Source: Dichomitus squalens LYAD-421 SS1 (lineage: Eukaryota; Basidiomycota; Agaricomycetes; Polyporales; Polyporaceae). Taken from it: a stretch of 64,000 bases of DNA. The stretch covers positions 171,465 to 235,464 of the forward strand of contig NW_006766897.1 in NCBI RefSeq assembly GCF_000275845.1, in the 5' to 3' direction. A program made the position numbers and the translations under genes. The notes beneath the pieces are model-generated. The model saw only the letters and a program-made list of their open reading frames with translations. It was not told the origin of the DNA and did no database searches. Of this stretch, positions 1-10,459 are shown piece by piece. Every line of letters begins with the position of its first letter. The first letter of the stretch is position 1.

Positions 1-822
1 GTTTACGCCCAAGAGCGGTGTCAAGGTCCAGATCAACGACAATGATCCCACGCCGCAGAACGACTCTGGCGGCGATCTGGACGTGCAGGGATACCTCAAG
101 AAGCTGCCGCCCCCGTCATCGCTCGTCGGCTACCGCCTGAACCCGGTCGAGTTCGAGAAGGACGACGACACGAACCACCATATCGACTTCATCACCGCCG
201 CGTCGAACTTGCGTGCGCTGAACTACGGCATTTCGCCAGCCGATCGGCATACGACGAAGCAGATTGCTGGCAAGATCATCCCGGCCATCGCTACGACCAC
301 GTCGTTGGTCACCGGCCTTGTGTGCTTGGAGCTCTACAAGGTTTGTCTTCGGCAGATTTTTCGGCGCTATGCTGCAGGTGGACTGATACATCCGCGTAGC
401 TCATTGACCGCAAGAGCAAGCTCGAGGATTACAAGAACGGCTTTGTCAACCTCGCGCTGCCATTCTTCGGCTTCTCAGAGCCCATCGCGCCCAAGAAGAA
501 CAAATACGGCGACACCGAGTGGACGCTCTGGGACCGCTTCGAGTTCAAGAACGACCCGACGCTCAAGGAGATCGTCGACTGGTTCCATCGCGAGCATAAG
601 CTCGACGTCAGCATGGTCTCGCAGGGCGTCAGCATGCTCTGGAGCTCGTTCATCGGCAAGAAGAAGAGCGAGGAGCGGCTGCCGATGAAGTTCAGCAAGC
701 TCGTCGAGCACGTGAGCAAGAAGCCGATCCCACCGCACACCAAGCACCTCATCGTGGAGGTAATGGTGAGCGACGAGGAGGGCGAGGACGTAGAGGTTCC
801 GTTCATCGTTGTTCACATCTAA
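1..822 (+). CDS. UBA1: Ubiquitin-activating enzyme E1, C-terminal part (cut by window start)
   Basis: Only the C-terminal end of the E1 enzyme is present; the rest lies left of the window. E1 adenylates ubiquitin, forms a thioester with it and passes it to E2 enzymes. The first exon (to 340) contains the conserved stretch [14 protein letters not shown] and the [12 protein letters not shown] segment of the second catalytic-cysteine/adenylation region. An intron at 341-399 (GT...AG, 59 bp) follows ELYK. The last exon holds the ubiquitin-fold domain that recruits E2 ([14 protein letters not shown] onward) and ends at TAA 820-822. The reading frame starts at base 2. It converges on the minus-strand array gene ending at 971, leaving about 150 bp between them. 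Assignment rests on recognisable E1 C-terminal sequence and is firm. Confidence 0.93.
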
Positions 823-970
823 GCCAGTGTAGAGAGTAGCATGCAGAATACGAACAGTGTACAATGGTATCATCTAGAAGTCGTCAATGACAGTGTAGCT
901 ATACGTCGACAACGTCATACCACGAGTCGAGCAGACTGACAGTAGTTGACATGACAACCTAGATCACGAC

Positions 971-3132
971 TCAGTCCGAAAGATATATGACCTCGACTTT
1001 GGGACGCTTCAAACTTGAAGGTGCGCTCTCTCCATACTTGGCCTCCTCTCCTTCCAAAGCGCGCTTCAATGACCCGTTAACATCTTTCTTCTCTTCTTTA
1101 ATTGCAGGCTGCGAGCCGCCCGATCCTGCGTTGGCAATCCCATTTGCTACGCAAGGAGCAGACTCAGAGGGACCCTCTCCGGCGACTGACAGCTCTGCCA
1201 AATACTCTTGGAAGTACGCTTCGATTTCTGCGACGCACGTGTCAGCACATTCCTGATAGAGGCATAGCGGAACTGTGATAGTTCTCACTCTTCTGACGGC
1301 TGTAAGTGATCCCAACCCAAGTGTTTAGCGTCCTGTACGTATTCTGCAGCAGCCGACGTCAATCCGAGGGCATATCAGTACTGCCAGTGGCACAGTATAT
1401 GGCATAAGGCGCACCTCAGGACGGCTAGCGAATTCCTCCCAGCGGGCGTTGTTCGTAGTCTCATCCCATCCTTCGCGCTTGTCCACCATGTAGCGCGCCA
1501 TCCTTCGTAGGACATTCTCCGTGATCTTGTGTTTCGGGCCGTGATTCTTACCACGTTTTGTCTTCGCCGCCACGGCGCCCGTACGCTTGTGCGTGGGTCG
1601 GTATTCCGAATGGTCGCCAGCACCAGGCTCCGCTTCTTCTTCTTCTTCTTCTTCTGCTTCTTCTTCCTCCGGTTCGCACCCAGAGTCATCCTCAGGCTCA
1701 GGCTCGTCGCCACTCGGGTGCGCAGCTTGCGAGTCGCTCCGCTTGGATGAAGACGCAACGGGTGAGCTCTGTGAGCTCTGCACACGCTTTCGAGCCGCGA
1801 TGTAAATCTCGTTCGGAAGCTTGCACGCCTTGTCCCAATGTCGCTTCCATGATGCTGCGGTGCGGTGCGGGGTCTAGGAGAAGGAACGACATCCATCAAT
1901 ACACTTTGAGTAACAGGCTTCCGGTTCGATTCCGCCTTCGCCCGCACCTGCTCCGCAAGCTCATCATACAGTTCTTCCTTGCTCGGCACTGGTCCCCTGT
2001 CGAGACGGTAGTGTAGGTACTGTATGAAGAAGATCTTGTCTTCTTTCGTGAACCTGCCGTTGTCGTTTTTGGGGTCCCGACGCGGGGGCTTTGGTTTCGT
2101 ATGAGGTGGTAAGGGGGGGATGAGCGTTTCATCGTGATACTCAGCTACGGGGGACCCTCGCTTTGGGCGGTAGCCTGCAGAACCACCGTTCAGTAGATTG
2201 ACGTTGAGCGTTTCTCCTTTTTTGCGTGATGAAGAAGCTTCACTCTTGATAGCGCCACGGGGTAAGGATGGCGCAGCGAGCGAGCCTTCAGACGCAGACG
2301 TTGATCTGGTACTATAGGGGGGGGTCAGGATAAATCATGTTGAGGTGGTTTTCCGCCCGCAAGACATGGCGGCTCGTACCGCGAGATACTCGATGCGAGA
2401 ACTGGCGACGTATGGGTATGTATATGCGCCGCGTACGCCTGTTGATAGAGTTTAGGCCCCAGTTTGTCGATGTGTTTGATGAAGTAGTCTTTCCAAGCTG
2501 CGAATCAGGTAGGTGATGTGAGGACATGGGTTTCGTCGACGTCACTTTCAAGCAAGTTCATGCTTCACTAACCAGCGGTAGTGTGGCCACTGACCTGAAC
2601 CCCTCTTCGCATGAATATTCGTATTGGTCGAATGCGGTATTGACGAACTCACTTTGTCCAACATGGCGAAGCCTTGGAGCGGTGTTAGACCTTCCGCCTT
2701 GGCTTTGCGAAGCGTATTCACAAGGAGTCGCTCGTCGTCCGGCACGAAAACAACGGGAGTGAACTTGTCCCGTTCCGCCGGGTCTTGGCTCGCCGACTGC
2801 ATCGCCGCAATGACAGCGTTAGCTATTCGAACTTCGTCGACAGACAGCTGCGGAGCAGGCGCGTTCGACTGCGACCCGGATTGTTGTTGCATTGCTGCCA
2901 TTGCTTGGAGGGCGGGATGGGACCACTGCTGGCCCCCGAGTTGCGACAAGAGAGACTCGGATCCTGATATGCTCTGCCGCTGCAGTCCATGCAGCAAGTT
3001 CGGGACGCCATTCGACTGCGGCAGCGCCGAGCTAGCCTCAGGAACGTGGCCACCAGCTGCGTGGTTCTGCATTGCTGTCATGAGTGTGTTAACGAAAGCG
3101 AGAGGCAAGGTGACTTGGTTGAATTGATTCAT
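971..3132 (-). CDS. Array copy 1: Gln-rich protein with three Myb-like repeats
   Basis: Function unknown. It starts at ATG 3130-3132 (MNQFNQVTLPLAF), which aligns with the starts of copies 2 and 3. An N-terminal Gln/Ala-rich region (AMAAMQQQSGSQ) precedes repeat 1 (DDERLLVNTLRKAKAEG...). Repeat 1 is completed by the 22-nt micro-exon 2573-2594 (VSGHTTA) and the exon starting AWKDYFIKHIDKL. Repeat 2 is FTKEDKIFFIQYLHYRL..., then after an intron TPHRTAASWKRHW...EIYIAARKR. A long acidic run of Glu (encoded near 1625-1680) links to repeat 3 (ITENVLRRMARYMVDKREGW...RWEEFASRPEV), completed by the 55-nt exon 1289-1343 (NTYRTLNTWVGITYSRQK). The tail ends KRPKVEVIYLSD, a basic patch plus a SUMO-interaction-like motif. 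All three repeats are intact here. Nuclear DNA binding is an inference from the Myb-like pattern. Confidence 0.72.
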
Positions 3133-3577
3133 GGTGGGGGATAGAAGGTTGCAAGCTAGCACTGGTTGAGAGAATACAGGCGATGATGAGCTCGAAGGTA
3201 TGTTAGAAAGTTGAGGCCGTCAGAATTGCGTTGATCTTATATGTAGCCGGCGTATTGGTGAAGATGGATGTAGGCTGGGTTCAACAAGGCTTCTGACCTG
3301 ACGTAAAACGCTGCTTCTGGATTCGCATGAGGCACGGGAGACGCCCAAGATGATCATTGCGCAAGAGATTCACGTGTCGAAATCCAGATACGCACACAAC
3401 GACGATCAGAGCACAGTTAGTTGACAGCTGCCTGAAATACACGGGACATTGAACGTGGGTGTGCTGAGCCGACCTCCTAAACCCCAGTAACTTCGCAAGA
3501 GACCCATCAAAGAGACGAAACGAACCGATACAGCGCGTGACCCGAAGTACAGATAGTATAACAATTGCGAACAAGTC
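3133..3577. other. Intergenic spacer, array copies 1/2
   Basis: 445 bp between array genes. It should hold the promoter of copy 1 and the 3' end of copy 2. No convincing ORF, RNA gene or repeat was seen. Confidence 0.5.
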
Positions 3578-5763
3578 TCAGTCCAAGGAGTCCAAAAGCT
3601 CTGACACTCTGCGCTCGTCGTCGTGCTTGATACGCTTACGAGGCGAGGAGAGGAGGGGTTCGGTCTGGTAACCACGCTTTGCGGAACGCTCTGGACTCCG
3701 AGACCCCACCTCGACCTTCGGAGACGTAGAGCCTTCGTCAGTGTCCTGCTGAGGCGGCGTGGTCTGGTTCTTGCTGCTTTCTGCTTCAGCCAAGTACTGC
3801 CGGTAGTACCTGTCCAGCACTGCACCGTGACGGCTCCGTTGTTAGCCGTCGCTTATGCGTAGAGATAGAGGAAAACTCACTCGCGCCGCGGTCTCTCGTC
3901 ACGCAATACCACGCATTTAGGGTGCGATGTTTATTCTGTACATACTCCTAAGGGACAGCTCACCAGAATATCGATAGGCCGACGCACCTCTGGTCTCTCC
4001 GCAAATTCCTTCCAGGGCTCCTGCTTGGAGGTATACTGCTCCCAAACATCGCGTCGCTCTGCCTTGAACTGCGCCATGGCACGGATTTCCTCCAAGGTAA
4101 CAGGACGCCCCCGGGAAGTGTGTCTCGTATTGGGGACGGTGCCGACAGGCTCGGCTGCAACTTCTTCGTTCGGGTTACAATAGCTCACCACGGAAGCGTT
4201 GTCGGCTGCGTCTTCACCATCGCTCTCCTGCGATGTCTCGTCGTCCTCGTCGCTGGAACCCCCTATGCGTGCGTAGCCTGGTCCGGAGCTTGGTGAGGAG
4301 GCCCTCAGCTGCGACTGTTCGGCGCGTTTGCGCGCTTTGATATACTCCCTGTCCGGGCACTCCGGATGCTCATACCAGTGCTTTTTCCAGGCCTCCGCGT
4401 CGTGGTGTGCAGTCTACGGGCCAGGATAATCCTGAATATACACTGATAGCGCAGTAGAGCGACAACGCCTTGCGCACCTGTTTTGCGAGATCCTTATACA
4501 AGTCCTTCTTAGATGGAATCGCTCCGGGCTGACGGAGGCGCCAGCGCAGGAAGTGAATGAAGAAGATCTTGTCCTCGTCAGTGAACTTGGAACTTTTCTC
4601 GTCTGCCTTCGCACGCGGCGCTACCGGGGCTAAGAGCCCGGACGATGGCGGAATCAATAATCCAGCGTGGTCCACTTGTGCAGGCGAGCCTCTCCTGTAC
4701 CGAAGGGGCGGCTTCGACTGGGTAGCAGAGGCCGAAGTACGTGCTAGTGGCTGCGATGATTGGCTCTTGCCCTGGGAGGGGTGAGCCGTAGCTTTCTGAA
4801 CATTTGCCACTGGAGCGGCACGGGCAGGCATGCCTTTGGCCGTCCCGTGATTGTTTGCGTTCGAATTCGAAGTTCGAGGAAGGGGGGTCGATGGCGTGCT
4901 TGCTCTATGTGTAAAGACGTGTCGGCGACTGACGAATCTAGCTAGTTTTGGAGGAGACATACTTTGAGGAGCTATGTTCAGGCCGTACGGCAGATGATGG
5001 CAGACGAGAATGAGATACAGTAGATGTCGCGACACCTTTCCGACTGTGATGTTCAGGGGGATATATCTTTGGCAACAGTCGCTCGAGATTCTCAAGGCAG
5101 TAATCCTTCCACTCTGTTCAGCCGCGGTATGAGTACCGGAAAGACGCTGCCACTGATACGAGGCAGTAGCTCTTACCAAGTGCCGTATGATTATAAACCT
5201 ACGGTAATCAGCTGCCTCCCGTTTTATAAGTTTGTACTAGCGCTTACAAGATGCAACTTCTCCAGAGCCTTACGCGGCGAGATACCTCTCGCCTTGGCCT
5301 TCCAGAGAGTGCTGACGAGCATTTCTTCGTCGTCGGGATCTGAGCCAAGAGGCATCGAGTCCTCGTCTTGTGAACTGTCCCGTTGCTTCCCGGCCGTCCT
5401 CGCTGTTTCCGCAGACGGCTGTCGAGGTGGTGCCTGTTCTTGAGATCTAGTTTGAGAAGCCGACGGCACAGTCGGTGGCGCAACCATGGGCGCTTGCGAC
5501 TGTGGCAGTAGCCACTGTTGGCCACCGGGCATCGCCATCGACGGACCGACCATGTTCTGCGGCGGGAATCCTTGCAGAAAGAAGTTAGGGGTCCCTTGAA
5601 CACCTGCCTGCTGTTGGTGCTGGAAGTTAGGTATCATGAAATAAGGGTCGGAGCCAGTGCCGCCCGAGCCAAAGGATTGAAATTGTGGTTGGGATTGTAA
5701 AGAAGCTATCAGATTGTTCATGAAAGCAGGATTCAGCGGTATCTGATGGCCGTTGGGATTCAT
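3578..5763 (-). CDS. Array copy 2: Gln-rich protein with three Myb-like repeats
   Basis: Function unknown; a full-length family member. It starts at ATG 5761-5763 (MNPNGHQIPLNPAF). The N-terminal region is rich in Gln, Pro and Ser. Repeat 1 is DDEEMLVSTLWKAKARG...ALEKLHL, then the 22-nt micro-exon 5177-5198 (VYNHTAL), then EWKDYCLENLERLLPK. A Ser/Pro/Ala-rich linker leads to repeat 2, FTDEDKIFFIHFLRWRL...KDLAKQ | TAHHDAEAWKKHWYEH...REYIKARKR. After an acidic linker (SSDEDDETSQESDGED) comes repeat 3, VTLEEIRAMAQFKAERRDVW...EFAERPEV, completed by the 55-nt exon 3881-3935 (NKHRTLNAWYCVTRDRGA). The tail (SPRKRIKHDDERRV...) keeps the basic patch but lacks the hydrophobic SUMO-interaction-like end. 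The HHxxxxW-type third helices recall the Rap1 Myb domain, which is a resemblance only. Confidence 0.75.
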
Positions 5764-6143
5764 GGCGTAGATAGAGGGTCGGCGAGGTGATGTCAGTATT
5801 AGAGTAGATGGATTTCGTGAGAGGGAAGGAGCGAGGAGGCAGACCCAAATTCGAAGTCCCGCAGATGTCGCTGCGAAGCTGTTCGCAGAACAACATGGCC
5901 GAAAAGAGAACAAACGCGTGACGCGTCTCGCGACGCCTGTATGCTGTGCTTCTTAGACGCCGTACAAACGCTCGCGAAAGCAGTTGCCCGACTACGTCTT
6001 TCAAGTACATACATCCAAGCCCATCCCGTCCCACCTCGTTGCTTCATAGCTTCAATCTCCGTATGCAACACAGATACTACTCATGCAACACCTCTGATTC
6101 GGCTATCTGAGTCCGCGGCCTTGCTCTATCTCCCATTCGCTAC
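5764..6143. other. Intergenic spacer, array copies 2/3
   Basis: 380 bp upstream of array copy 2. Overlapping short ORFs here show no conserved content. No specific regulatory site was recognised. Confidence 0.5.
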
Positions 6144-7770
6144 CTAGTCTGAGGCTTTGTCCAAGGCAGATTTGAAACGTTTCTCTTCACGATTGCTCTC
6201 TAGATCCTGTTCATCGACGGGGCGTTTATGCGGTTTCAACGCCAATGTGCTTAGGCGGGAGACACCGTCGCACGCAGCCGAGAAACCTGACTTTGGAAGT
6301 TCGCCCGAAGGTACGTCCGCCTGTTCTTGCTCCCCTGAAGCCTGCGGCCTGGCGGACCCGTCTCCCTGTATCTCCGCCATGTGTTCGGCGATATACTGTT
6401 CAATGACTAGCAAGGTATATAAATATAGTCAGCTCAAGCTCATGAAACATTGAGAACAGGGCATCGTTACATACCTTCTTCATAGGATATCGAAGCTCTC
6501 GCCCACCCGGCAGGGGTTCGCTTTTTCTGGTTGACGAGTCATTGTTCTGCATCGTTTGCAGTACATGTTCAGCAACATACCTTCGCCTGTCGCGCAAACT
6601 TCTCCCAATAGCCCTTCCCTGTCGCCGATATATCTGCCGGTGGCGGTCTCTCGACCCTGAACCGAGCCATAGCGCGTAAGTCCTCCTCCGTGATTCTCTG
6701 CGGCGGTAGAATGCCCTTCTGCCTCTTCACAGCCGCTCCAGATGACTCAGTCTCGACCGAGCTAGAGTAGTCCGAATCCGACCCATGCTCATACAGAGGG
6801 ATAGGACGGCTGCCTCGTTTTCTCTGTGCAGGGTCGAGGGCAGCGCAGGCTTTGCGGAACGCTTTCCGGTGGAGCGGTTCAATATGGTCCTCGTGGACTC
6901 GTTGACGCTGACTGGAGGACGAGGCAGCTGTGCTCGGTTTTTCGAGTCTGGAATTTGCACTGGCCAGTCCGACTTTATGTTGCCTTCTGAGACTGGAATG
7001 GGCCGATCTCAGCAGTTTTCCTTCTGATGTCAAAGAGTCCTCACTGCTCAAGGCTCGGAGCGCCAGTTACGGACGATGGCAGTTGCCGGCGAACTTCCAT
7101 ATGCCCTTCAGCAGAGGGATACGCCTTGGCATATAGCCGATCCAGATGATCGAGGAAGTAATTCTTCCAGGCTACAATGCTCCATCTCAGCGCCGTAGCC
7201 ATATATCGAGAGGTATCCAGCCTCTTACCACTTTCCGTATGATTGTTCACCTGGTACCTTATCATGTCAGCCTTGGCATTGCCTCGATCGCGACACTCAC
7301 TCACATTGTGCAGCTTGTCCAACGCCTGCCGTGGTGTCAGCCCCTCGGCCTTACCCTCCTTCAAAGCACTGATAAGAATCCGCTCATCGTCAGCGACCGA
7401 CCCGACCGGCGCGGGGTTGGCGTTCTGTAGCAGCGGCTGCATCGCAGTGACGAATGCTGCCAAGTCGCTGATTGCGAGCGAGTGATGGGGTGTATGACCC
7501 GCTGTGTTGCCCTGTATATGTGACATCTGGGCCTGTTGGGGGCTTTGTGATCCCGGGTGGGTCATCGACAGCCATTGCTGACCAGCCTGCTGCCATCCTT
7601 GCCACATGAACTCGAATGTGGGCGCAGAACCCGGCTGCATCTGCAGCACCCCTTGGGGCATCGGCGTCTGGGGAGCATGCGGGGATTGTGATAGTATCCC
7701 ACCCATCATGTTCATGAATGTGGGTAATGGAATCTGCGCGAAGTTGTTGTTTGGGTTGTTCGGGTTCATC
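6144..7770 (-). CDS. Array copy 3: family member lacking the middle repeat
   Basis: It starts at ATG 7768-7770 (MNPNNPNNNFAQIPL), with a Gln/Met-rich N-terminus. Repeat 1 is clear: DDERILISALKEGKAEGLT...DKLHN, then the 22-nt micro-exon 7229-7250 (VNNHTES), then AWKNYFLDHLDRLYAKAYP. The FTDED/HHNAD repeat 2 found in copies 1, 2, 5 and 6 is absent. The reading frame jumps directly to a Ser-rich, acidic linker and repeat 3 (ITEEDLRAMARFRVERP...WEKFARQAKV). Joining the two parts needs an unusual 31-nt intron near 7035-7070 or else marks a small frameshift. Repeat 3 is completed by exon 6475-6526, which is 52 nt rather than 55 (KKRTPAGWARASISYEE). The tail keeps EEKRFK. It may be functional with two repeats or may be decaying; the sequence does not settle this. 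Confidence 0.62.
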
Positions 7771-8279
7771 TTGTATGACAAGACCGATCGAGACGCGCAG
7801 GCTGGTGGTGGTGCACTCTGGCACGTCGCCATCGTATGTACATTATGTATATGCCACTGAGATTGCCCACCCCCCACGTCCCACGGTGAACCTGAACTCT
7901 ATCTGACACAATGCAGTTAGATGGCCACAATAAAATTTCTCCTGTTCTCACGCATGTACGTTATTAAATGCGCGTGTATGCGGTTCCTAGAACTACCGAC
8001 AGAGCGTACCAGTCAGGTTCCCCAATTCTTGCCAGTGCCCATGAGCTCAAAGCGCATCGGGTCTTCTATGTAGATGTTGCACATGCGTACTGAGACTGTA
8101 GGCCTTGACAGAACATCTCGAACTTCGAACGCTACGCATCCGTTATACGTACACGCGGCTGTCAACTAGTCGCCATGTGATGCCCACCGGCGGCCTGTTC
8201 ATGTGCGTCACCCTCGACACTTCCATCCTCAACCGACCATGATTGTACATGTGGCGCCGAAAGACGACAAGGGCGGCGT
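7771..8279. other. Intergenic spacer, array copies 3/4
   Basis: 509 bp upstream of array copy 3. Nothing coding or repeated was recognised. Confidence 0.5.
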
Positions 8280-9865
8280 TCAGTCTGAGCTGAGTTCGAC
8301 AGGCTCCTTAGTGACGCGAGCCTTTTTGATGCGCTTGGCCACAGGGGACCCTCCATAAGTGTTCGCAACGTGCAGCCTCCGAGGGAGCGCCGCGCTTTCG
8401 CGAAAATACACTGTTGAGGATGTCTTCCTTGATAGTACGCGAGCTCGACGAGGTGGAGACGCGAGGAGTGCATTCACGTGTATGGTATTGCTGAGGGAGC
8501 GTGGTCGTATCGATGTGATTGAGCTTGGATCCCGACTCGGGGATACCCGTCTTGTTGCGGACGGCGGCGTACTCATTGTAATAGCGTTGAATGTCTCATC
8601 GGCAATACAAGGTCAACTTCGATGCATGTAACATTGACACTAAGCGATTACCTTGTTCACGCCTGCGCTCAACGCTGCGCCAGCCATCCACAGACCGCTT
8701 TTGATTCTGTCCAAACCCGTCGCTTAGAAAACATTGTGGCAACGCGCTGTCATGGATTCACCTCCGGACGTCTCGCGAACGCCGCCCAGCGCGAAGTGAA
8801 GGAAGGGCACTTGGCCCACACCTTTCGTCTCTCGTACATATATCGAGCCATTCTGCGCACATCATCTTCTGTGACTTGTACGCCGTAGGCAGCGGTATGC
8901 CTCGGCGGGAGATCGTTTACCGAGGATTCTGAGCTCTCGGAGAAAGACTGATCGTCGGCGTCCGCATTGTCCTCGTTCCTGCCAAAGCGTTGCCCGGAGG
9001 ATTCCCCAGTCGTGTGTGCGGAGTGTTGCGATGTGTTCTTAGACGTAATGGTAGGCGATGCTGTTCACCGATATCTATAGTACGAAGGACAAGGTTAGGA
9101 GTCCATCTATGAACAACGACAATACCATACTGTGCGAGTCCGTGTAAGGATGTCTGCGATGGCGGCTTTCGAGAGATTGTTCGGGTGGAACCTGGGCGCG
9201 GTGACCGCGCGATAGTTGTTGCGCTCGTAGACAAGGCTTCGGGGAAGAGCTTCTCTACACGATCAAGAAAATAATCCTTCCACACTGCGACTACGGTAAG
9301 CCAAAGATCTTAACATGACCGAGATGGATCTCACTATTATCTGTATAGCCATGCGTCTGTATATTTCAATAAGCAATTAGTCCTATGTGAGGTAAACGAC
9401 AACCTACAACAGCCGACATACATCACCGAGTTCCTCTAGCGCCTCCCGCGGCGTCCGACCTTTTCCTCTGCCCCTCTTCAACGCGTCCACAACAGTCTTG
9501 TCATTACTATGCGATGGGGCTATCTCATGTTTGTTCTTTTCAAGCTTCGCCACGACGGTGTCGACAATGTCATCAAGAGAAGGCTGTGTCGGGGCGCTAG
9601 GCGCGACAAGGGGTTGCTGCTGCTGCGGGGGCGCCTGGAACTGAGCAGCCTGTATCCATTGAGACGCAGCCTGGTGTGTACCAGGCATCGCCAATGTCGT
9701 CACCCCTTGTGGCATCCCCTGACCTTGCCAGAAGGTGAAGAGTGGCATACTGGGGGGTGCCTGTGGTGTTCTTTCCATGGGAACCTGATTCTGGGGTAAC
9801 AAGTATCCCCCTTGTCCAGATAACGTAGCACGCTGAAGCCAGTCGTTGATCGCATTCGCGCTCAT
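8280..9865 (-). CDS. Array copy 4: degenerate family member (middle repeat lost, 3' frameshift)
   Basis: It starts at ATG 9863-9865 (MSANAINDWLQRATL). A Gln/Pro-rich region precedes repeat 1 (SNDKTVVDALKRGRGKG...EELGD), the 22-nt micro-exon 9335-9356 (THGYTDN) and MWKDYFLDRVEKLFPE. Repeat 2 is missing: the linker runs straight into repeat 3 (VTEDDVRRMARYMYERRKVW...FARRPEV), completed by the 55-nt exon 8652-8706 (NQKRSVDGWRSVERRREQ). The last exon begins DIQRYYNEYAAV in the family frame. The conserved tail (SPVAKRIKKARVTKEPVELSSD) lies in a different frame, so a one-base-type frameshift must lie near 8370-8390. Read without correction the protein would end early with an altered tail. Either recent decay or a sequencing error could explain it. 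Confidence 0.55.
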
Positions 9866-10459
9866 GATCTGCCCGTTGAAGGGGAGGAGGAAGGAGTCAC
9901 AAGGACAGGAAGGCCGAACTCGATAGTGAGGACGTGTACTAGGAGAGATTAAACCCGGGCATATCGTCTCAAAGGCACTGCGTTCAACTTCGGTCTCCCA
10001 CAGCGAGTAAGGTTTGTCCTCACCTTTCCTCAACACTTAGCGCTGGGGACACACCTCCATATCTACTCCGTCCTGTATTCTCCCGGTGATACGTCAGAAC
10101 AGCGGTGTACTCGGGTTTCTGGATCTGAAATCAAAACCATAAACATTCAATTGGAACAGCAAGTATATTCATGGATATTCGAACCCGGTCACTCGCGTCC
10201 GTCATGCTTCTTACGCTAACTCAAATGTGCCTTTAGGTTCCTTTGTATACTGTGCACATGCGCGCGGACGTCTCGGGTTGCCTTGATACATATGCATACT
10301 ATTTCGCCCCGTTCTCCACGGCCCATACGTTCTGCCGGCCACCAGTCACTCGGTGAGCTTCACCTACTGCGACCGGGCCTGTCTGCATCGTCCTTGACAC
10401 CTTCAGCAACAGCTAAGCGTGATCGTACTGATATTGTCGAGTAATTCACGAGCCGGCGC
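9866..10459. other. Intergenic spacer, array copies 4/5
   Basis: 594 bp, the longest spacer in the array. I looked for a remnant of an extra family copy and saw none. Confidence 0.5.

Noticed and set aside
9866..10459. Possible seventh array copy in the longest spacer
   Set aside because: I looked for WKDYF, HHNAD and RPEV-type motifs on both strands and saw none.
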